A stretch of DNA of 64,000 bases from Mucilaginibacter_A sp041088075. GTDB lineage: Bacteria; Bacteroidota; Bacteroidia; Sphingobacteriales; Sphingobacteriaceae. Positions within the stretch are counted from its first letter, which is position 1; each line of letters starts with the position of its first letter. Shown here one piece after another: positions 60,220 to 64,000 of this stretch. Location of the stretch: assembly GCF_041088075.1 (NCBI RefSeq), contig NZ_JBGCVY010000033.1:1-64000 (forward strand), written 5' to 3'. The notes under the pieces were generated by a model. It saw only the letters and a list, made by a program, of their open reading frames with translations. It had not been told where the DNA came from and did no database searches. The position numbers and the translations under genes were made by a program.

Positions 60220-61842
60220 TTAACCTTTCGCCTTTTTCACCCTTTTCAAAACCAATAAATTCTGCGCGTTGGTGCTGATGCCGCTGATATTGTTTTGGTA
60301 CAGGTTGACCAGTTGATAATAATACAAAATAACAATCGGCGCTTGTTCTATCACCAAAGCATCCATTTGCCGGTACAGTTTAAAACGTTCCTGCTCGGTT
60401 TTGGCCTGATAACTGGCCTCAAACAAACGGTCAAAATCCGGATTGTAAAAAGCCGTATAATTTGGGCCGAAAGGGACTTTGTTGCGCGAGTAAAAAACAG
60501 AAAGGTAATTTTCGGCATCCGGATAATCGGCAATCCAGTTCCCTCTAAAAAAGTTGATGCTGTTTTTAGCGATCATTTCCCGCAAACTTGCGCCCTGTGT
60601 AACTTCAACCCGTGTTTTGATGCCAACTGCATTCAATTGCCCCTGCACAAATTCGATCAAATCGCGGTAAGTTGTGGTTGTATTTAACAAGATTTCCGGA
60701 ACGGGATGCGCGTTGTTGAAACCCGCTTCGGCCAATAGTTGCCGCGCTTTTTCCGGGTCGTAATGGTAGCCTTTTACCTGCATCTGCTCAAAACCAGGCA
60801 TTCCCAAAGGAACAAAACCAGCGTGGCCAGCCGTAGCCACACTGTTGCGCAGGTACTTCACCATTTTCTCCCGGTCAATGGCATAATTGATAGCTTGCCG
60901 TACTTTTTTAAACCGTAACGGAGAAGTTTTAACGATGGCCAAATCGGTATCCACCAGCATCCCTAAATATTCCGTATTTAAATAAGGCCGTATTTTTAGC
61001 TGAAATTTGCCCTGGTATTTTTTAGTGATTTTACCCGATTTGGTCAAAATATCATCGCGGTAACTGCCGTCTATATCGTTGAAAAAGTCGAGGTTATGCT
61101 TTACAAACTCCATAAATGCCGTTTGTTTATTGGTGATAAAAGAAGCACGGACGGCATCGAGATAAGGCAAACGGTGGCCGTTTTCCGTCTCCCAGTATTT
61201 TTCGTTTTTAAGGAAGACCAGCACTTCGCCTTCTTTCCAATACTTAAATTGAAACGGGCCGGTGCCGATGGGATGGCTGCGAAAATCTTTTCCATAAAAA
61301 TCAACCACTTCATGCGGCACAACTGAGCAATATTGTGCCGTAAGCAAACTCAGCATGGGCGGAAAAGGACGGCGCAGGTTGATGATAAAGGTAGAATCAT
61401 CGGGTGCCTGGAATGCTTCTTTTACCGCTACTTTATCGCTGAAAATCCAGGAACCGGAAGAGCCGACTTTAGGGTCCGTCAACCGGTAAAAACTGTACAC
61501 AAAATCTTTCGCCACTGCTTTCCGGCCTTTTCCGTTTTTAAATTGTGCGGCGTCATGAAAAAAAACATCGTTGCGGAGATGAAAAGTATAATGCAGCCCA
61601 TCCGCAGAAACTTCCCAAGATTTGGCAATGCAAGGTTTGGTTTTCAGGCTGTCATCTATTTGCACCAAACCGTTGTACAACTGGTTGTCGCACCACAAAG
61701 CATTTTGGTTTCGTGCAAAGGCCGGGTCAAGCGAGGTGAGCGCATCGTCCATGTTAAAGTTGAAAACCGTTTTGTTGGATTGATCTTTGGAAAAACAGCC
61801 GCACAAAAAAAACAGGCATAAAAGAAGTATTGCGAGTAAACC
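60220..61842 (-). CDS. Peptide ABC transporter substrate-binding lipoprotein, start codon unclear
   Basis: The SBP_bac_5 family lipoprotein (OppA/DppA type) delivers peptides to an ABC importer. The mature part (about 520 residues) runs from lipobox LFFLCGC ('FNFNMDDALTSLDPAFARNQ', 'AKSWEVSADGLHYTFHLR', 'PIGTGPFQF', 'NYAIDREKMVKYLRN', 'GLAEAGFNNA-like'). No ATG, GTG or TTG precedes the signal segment GLLAILLLCLFFLCGC in frame. The ORF is open upstream through a DUF559 domain to 62553. Either translation begins in the DUF559 part or the native start was lost by insertion of that element. Three motif copies lie inside (60559, 61411, 61819), the last in the signal peptide. Confidence 0.8.
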   Translation of the reverse strand, partial: GLLAILLLCLFFLCGCFSKDQSNKTVFNFNMDDALTSLDPAFARNQNALWCDNQLYNGLVQIDDSLKTKPCIAKSWEVSADGLHYTFHLRNDVFFHDAAQFKNGKGRKAVAKDFVYSFYRLTDPKVGSSGSWIFSDKVAVKEAFQAPDDSTFIINLRRPFPPMLSLLTAQYCSVVPHEVVDFYGKDFRSHPIGTGPFQFKYWKEGEVLVFLKNEKYWETENGHRLPYLDAVRASFITNKQTAFMEFVKHNLDFFNDIDGSYRDDILTKSGKITKKYQGKFQLKIRPYLNTEYLGMLVDTDLAIVKTSPLRFKKVRQAINYAIDREKMVKYLRNSVATAGHAGFVPLGMPGFEQMQVKGYHYDPEKARQLLAEAGFNNAHPVPEILLNTTTTYRDLIEFVQGQLNAVGIKTRVEVTQGASLREMIAKNSINFFRGNWIADYPDAENYLSVFYSRNKVPFGPNYTAFYNPDFDRLFEASYQAKTEQERFKLYRQMDALVIEQAPIVILYYYQLVNLYQNNISGISTNAQNLLVLKRVKKAKG

Positions 61843-61889
61843 TCTGTCTTGGTTCTTGTTATTTTGAATATTTGCTTTTGGTAGATCTG

Positions 61890-62381
61890 CGCCCTGGTCC
61901 TCGTTCTCCCTTCGAAGGGGATTAGGGGGATGACCTTTCTGATTCTGCTTTTCCTCAAATTCCTCCACAAAAAGTTTCAAAGTCCGCACCACATTCAAAA
62001 AATCATACAAAACCTCATCATCTTCAAATCGAATAACGCTATAACCCAATCCCTCCAATTTATTATCACGAATAATATCCCGTTGCGCGTGTTCTTCATT
62101 CTGATGGCTTTGGCCGTCTAATTCAATTACCAGTTTCAAATCTTTGGAAAAAAAATCAGCAATGTAATTACCAATTGGCCTTTGTCGTAAAAATGAACAA
62201 CCGCAAAGTCCTTTAGCCCGAAGTAAATCGCTCCAAAGCCTGATTTCTGCCGGTGTAGAATTATTGCGGAGATTGCGGGCGAATCCTTTATTTTGTGGGT
62301 TGTAATGGTTGTTCAAAATATTTTTATTGGTTTGAAGGTCATCCCCCTTGCCCCCTTCAAAGAGGGAAGAGGACCAGGGCG
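61890..62381. mobile_element. DUF559-carrying element bounded by inverted REP units
   Basis: The unit at 61890-61935 (CGCCCTGGTCCTCG, ending TTAGGGGGATGACC) and the unit at 62337-62381 (GGTCATCCCCCTTGCCCC, ending GGACCAGGGCG) are inverted copies of the REP type also found at 10121. Between them lies only the DUF559 coding region. The C-terminal tail of that ORF (GHPPNPLRREN) is read through the REP. This looks like a mobile or selfish unit. Confidence 0.75.
61945..62316 (-). CDS. DUF559 endonuclease-like domain, fused in frame to the lipoprotein
   Basis: About 124 residues match DUF559, a Vsr/very-short-patch-repair-like restriction fold: 'ARNLRNNSTPAEIRLWSDLL', 'FLRQRPIGNYIADFF', 'LVIELDGQSHQNEEHAQRDI' and 'GYSVIRFEDDEVL'. 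Putative catalytic residues are the D of IADFF and the E-x-D-G-x-x-H of IELDGQSH. The best start is TTG at 62316 (LNNHYNPQNKG), as no ATG is close. No stop separates it from the downstream lipoprotein, so a fusion protein would carry its signal peptide internally. Such domains often travel with REP-like ends. Confidence 0.7.
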
Positions 62382-62430
62382 TTGATCTTGCAAGCGTTTG
62401 ATAAAGAGTGAAGTTATAATTTAATCGTTT

Positions 62431-63357
62431 GTGAATCAAAAAAGAATCATTTCCCTGCTGGCCGCCGGAACCGAAATTATATGCGAACTGGGTTTGGAAG
62501 CACAATTGGTTGGCCGTTCGCACGAATGTGATTTTCCGGAAAGTATTTTGCATGTGCCGGTTTGCTCTTCGGCGATGCTGGATCCGAATGCAAATAGTTT
62601 GGAAATAGACAAACAGGTAAAAGGCAGCTTAACCGACGCACTTTCTTTTTATCAGCTTGACCGCGAACTGATCAAGCAACTCAAACCGGACGTCATCATC
62701 ACCCAAACACAATGCGAGGTTTGCGCCGTGAGTTTTAGCGATGTAGAAAAAGCATTGGAAAATTTGCTGGATCATCCCGTTCAAATTATCTCGCTGGAAC
62801 CTAATAACCTCGATGCTGTTTTTACCGATATAAAAACAGTATCACAGGTTTTGGGCGTGCCCGATCGCGGAGCAGATTTGACAGAACGGATGCAGGAACG
62901 AATGGAACTGATTCGGCACAAGCTCAAATTCATCACCCAAAAACCAACCGTGGCTTGTATCGAATGGATTGAACCGTTGATGATGGCCGGAAACTGGACG
63001 CCGGAAATGGTGGAAATTGCAGGCGGACAAGCTATTTTAGCGCAAAGCGGAAAACATTCGCCGGCTATTGATTGGATGGATTTGGTGGAGGCTGATCCCG
63101 AAATCATCATCGTGATGCCTTGCGGTTTTAATATCGAACGGACTTTGAAGGAAATGGACACGTTGCTGCAGCAACCGTATTTTAAGGATTTGCAGGCTGT
63201 AAAAAACAACCGGCTTTTTATTGCCGATGGAAACCAGTACTTTAACCGTTCCGGTCCGCGTATTGCCGATTCGGTTGAAATTTTAGCGGAGATCATCAAT
63301 CCAAAACAGTTTATTTTTGGTTATGAAGGTACAGGTTGGATAAAATTTAGTGTGTAA
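62431..63357 (+). CDS. Cobalamin-binding/BtuF-like ABC substrate-binding-fold protein
   Basis: The 308-residue product starts with GTG (MNQKRIISLLAAGTEIICEL) and lacks a signal peptide. Two Rossmann-like lobes are joined by a helix, as in BtuF/FecB-type proteins: 'LVGRSHECDFPESI', 'LKPDVIITQTQCEVCAVS', 'WTPEMVEIAGG' and 'DPEIIIVMPCGFN'. Cytosolic versions are common in Bacteroidota and cyanobacteria; ligand is not proven. It contains a tight inverted motif pair (62813-62842, residues DAVFTDIKTV). Its stop codon TAA lies in another motif copy (63355), and the PPK2 gene begins 11 bp later. Confidence 0.85.
   Translation: MNQKRIISLLAAGTEIICELGLEAQLVGRSHECDFPESILHVPVCSSAMLDPNANSLEIDKQVKGSLTDALSFYQLDRELIKQLKPDVIITQTQCEVCAVSFSDVEKALENLLDHPVQIISLEPNNLDAVFTDIKTVSQVLGVPDRGADLTERMQERMELIRHKLKFITQKPTVACIEWIEPLMMAGNWTPEMVEIAGGQAILAQSGKHSPAIDWMDLVEADPEIIIVMPCGFNIERTLKEMDTLLQQPYFKDLQAVKNNRLFIADGNQYFNRSGPRIADSVEILAEIINPKQFIFGYEGTGWIKFSV
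62813..62842. repeat. Tight inverted pair of ACAG-type motifs within coding sequence
   Basis: ATGCTGTTTTTA (62813-62824), six bases, TAAAAACAGTAT (62831-62842): a 12-bp stem with one G-U-type mismatch in the middle of the BtuF-like gene, translated DAVFTDIKTV. This is the only pair inside a gene in the window. Confidence 0.85.
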
Positions 63358-63368
63358 AAGAAGCATCA

Positions 63369-64000
63369 TGGGCAAGAAAATCAAACTATCAGATATTTCC
63401 ACTTCTCCCGAAGAAAAAATAACCAAAGAAGAAGCGGCCAAAGAAAGCAGCAAACTGATTGAAAAACTGGCGGAAATCCAGGATAAATTGTATGCCCAAA
63501 AGAAGTACGATGTGCTGATTATTTTGCAGGGGATGGACGCTTCGGGGAAAGACAGCGCAGTTGAGCATGTTTTTTCGGGCGTAAACCCGGCCGGGTGCAG
63601 GGTAAAATCATTTAAAGCGCCAACGGAAGAGGAACTGGCACATCATTTTTTGTGGCGGATAAGTAAAGAATGCCCTGAAAAAGGCATGGTTCAGATTTTT
63701 AACCGCTCGCAGTACGAAGATATTTTGGTGCCTTCCGTCAACAAATCCATAGACGATAAACTGATTAAAGCGCGTTGCGAAGAGATTAACTGCTTTGAAG
63801 GCGGTTTGGTAAGGAACAATACTATTATGATGAAATTCTATTTGCACGTTTCGCAAAAAGAACAGGAAGAACGCTTGCAGGCACGCAAAACCAACGAATA
63901 CAAACGCTGGAAATACCAGCAGGAAGATATTGCCGCCATCAAAAAGCACGACGATTTTGCCAAAGTTTACGAATATATTTTTGAGCATTGCGCCGAAGCT
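63369..64000 (+). CDS. PPK2-family polyphosphate kinase, truncated by window end
   Basis: The reading frame from ATG 63369 stays open to the end (about 210 residues; start MGKKIKLSDISTSPEEKITK). PPK2 enzymes transfer phosphate between polyphosphate and nucleoside mono- or diphosphates. Walker A GMDASGKDS is at 55-63, followed by 'FKAPTEEELAHHFLWR', the Walker B-like FNRSQYEDILVPSV and the lid 'QEERLQARKTNEYKRWKY'. The C-terminal part lies beyond the window. The start is 11 bp after the previous stop, with a motif copy between them, so the two genes are probably co-transcribed. Confidence 0.92.

Larger units (their letters stand above)
293..63366. repeat. Dispersed 12-mer family TAAAA(GA/AC)AG(C/T)AT, 72 copies
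   Basis: Starts of exact copies found by eye (p = plus, m = minus). GAAGCAT type: 293m 537p 2159p 3326p 4103p 5088m 5139p 6911m 9620m 10304m 12711m 12792p 14159p 20974m 21396m 22964m 24296m 24371p 24715p 24780p 25328p 26802m 30360p 31869p 32001p 33798p 33830m 36135m 36216p 36288p 36317m 37265p 39455m 42436m 42591p 48212m 48993m 52955m 53220m 57107p 57519m 60142p 61411m 63355p. GAAGTAT type: 10045p 11534m 14783p 21035p 28380m 31145m 42510m 44964p 45882m 48873m 49074p 54359m 61819p. ACAGTAT type: 7189m 11445p 17503p 17631p 18292p 25302p 42806p 62831p. ACAGCAT type: 32097p 40439p 44932m 45681m 47985p 60559m 62813m. Nineteen lie inside coding sequence. Many spacer copies are preceded by CACCAATTTTTA plus five bases. 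Function is unknown; a DNA-uptake-type signal is the leading idea. Confidence 0.9.

Noticed and set aside
293..63366. Dispersed 12-mer as a CRISPR repeat or an origin-type iteron array
   Set aside because: Copies are scattered at irregular distances on both strands, often in genes, with no clustered repeat-spacer pattern.
293..63366. Dispersed 12-mer as Chi or KOPS signal
   Set aside because: Both are strand-biased with replication; here the orientation is 38 to 34 and the main word is 22 to 22.
1..64000. tRNA, rRNA or riboswitch genes
   Set aside because: I looked for cloverleaf ends and common riboswitch cores by eye and saw none; a covariance-model search would be decisive.

Overview
The window looks like chromosomal DNA of a Sphingobacteriaceae-type Bacteroidota (Mucilaginibacter/Pedobacter-like). 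I infer this from the gld gliding-motility ABC genes, a C-terminal type IX secretion sorting domain, DUF4397 lipoproteins, SusC/TonB-like outer-membrane barrels, the ileS-dksA-like-lspA and ftsX-DUF3098-uppP-truB-ribF gene orders, weak use of Shine-Dalgarno sites and Bacteroidota-style TAnnTTTG promoters. Most of it is core genome. No rRNA, tRNA, CRISPR array or prophage was seen.

Layout. 1-640: edge of an IS630-type transposase and a repeat-rich spacer. 642-5918: lspA, a DksA-like gene and ileS on the minus strand, divergent from recO. 5954-7799: a small zinc-ribbon/membrane three-gene cluster, csbD and a Uma2 nuclease. 7838-10047: surE, a small membrane gene and lpxB. 10358-12677: secreted GH43 and GH5-like glycosidases. 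12920-17991: two tiny genes, an MFS exporter, a DUF294/CBS protein with a membrane-anchored DEDDh exonuclease, and a small membrane protein. 18243-22900: paired M16 peptidases, Dabb protein, glycyl-tRNA synthetase. 23133-29597: an orphan membrane gene, a DUF433 antitoxin with a broken partner, gldA, a small barrel, gldF, gldG, dnaN. 29664-33773: two DUF4397 lipoproteins, DedA, mqo. 33972-42353: hybrid PAS histidine kinase, GH16, a 1361-residue T9SS repeat protein and its lipoprotein partner. 42829-47816: DUF2157, ribF, truB, uppP, DUF3098, ftsX. 47998-54252: small genes, a broken ParE toxin, a SWIM/SNF2 helicase, DUF2283, an AT-rich orphan. 54459-64000: leuS, an outer-membrane barrel, a peptide-binding lipoprotein fused to a DUF559 nuclease element, a cobalamin-binding-type protein and a truncated PPK2.

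The most striking signal is not a gene. A 12-base word, TAAAA(GA or AC)AG(C or T)AT, occurs 72 times by my manual scan, about once per 0.9 kb, in equal numbers on both strands. It lies between genes and inside conserved genes. It carries a conserved upstream arm (CACCAATTTTTA, then five variable bases) and often forms inverted pairs. Density, strand symmetry, presence in housekeeping genes and paired hairpins at gene ends resemble the DNA uptake sequences of Neisseria and Pasteurellaceae. I know of no such system described in this phylum, so the uptake role is inference. A MITE-like family of about 159 bp with GAGCCTGTTTAAATTT-type ends and TNA target duplications carries an inverted pair of the same word at its core. 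Other notable points are an isoleucyl-tRNA synthetase with a swapped GIHH signature, a DUF559 nuclease bounded by inverted REP units and read in frame into a lipoprotein, a repeat-derived insertion inside ribF, and an AT-rich mosaic patch in leuS.
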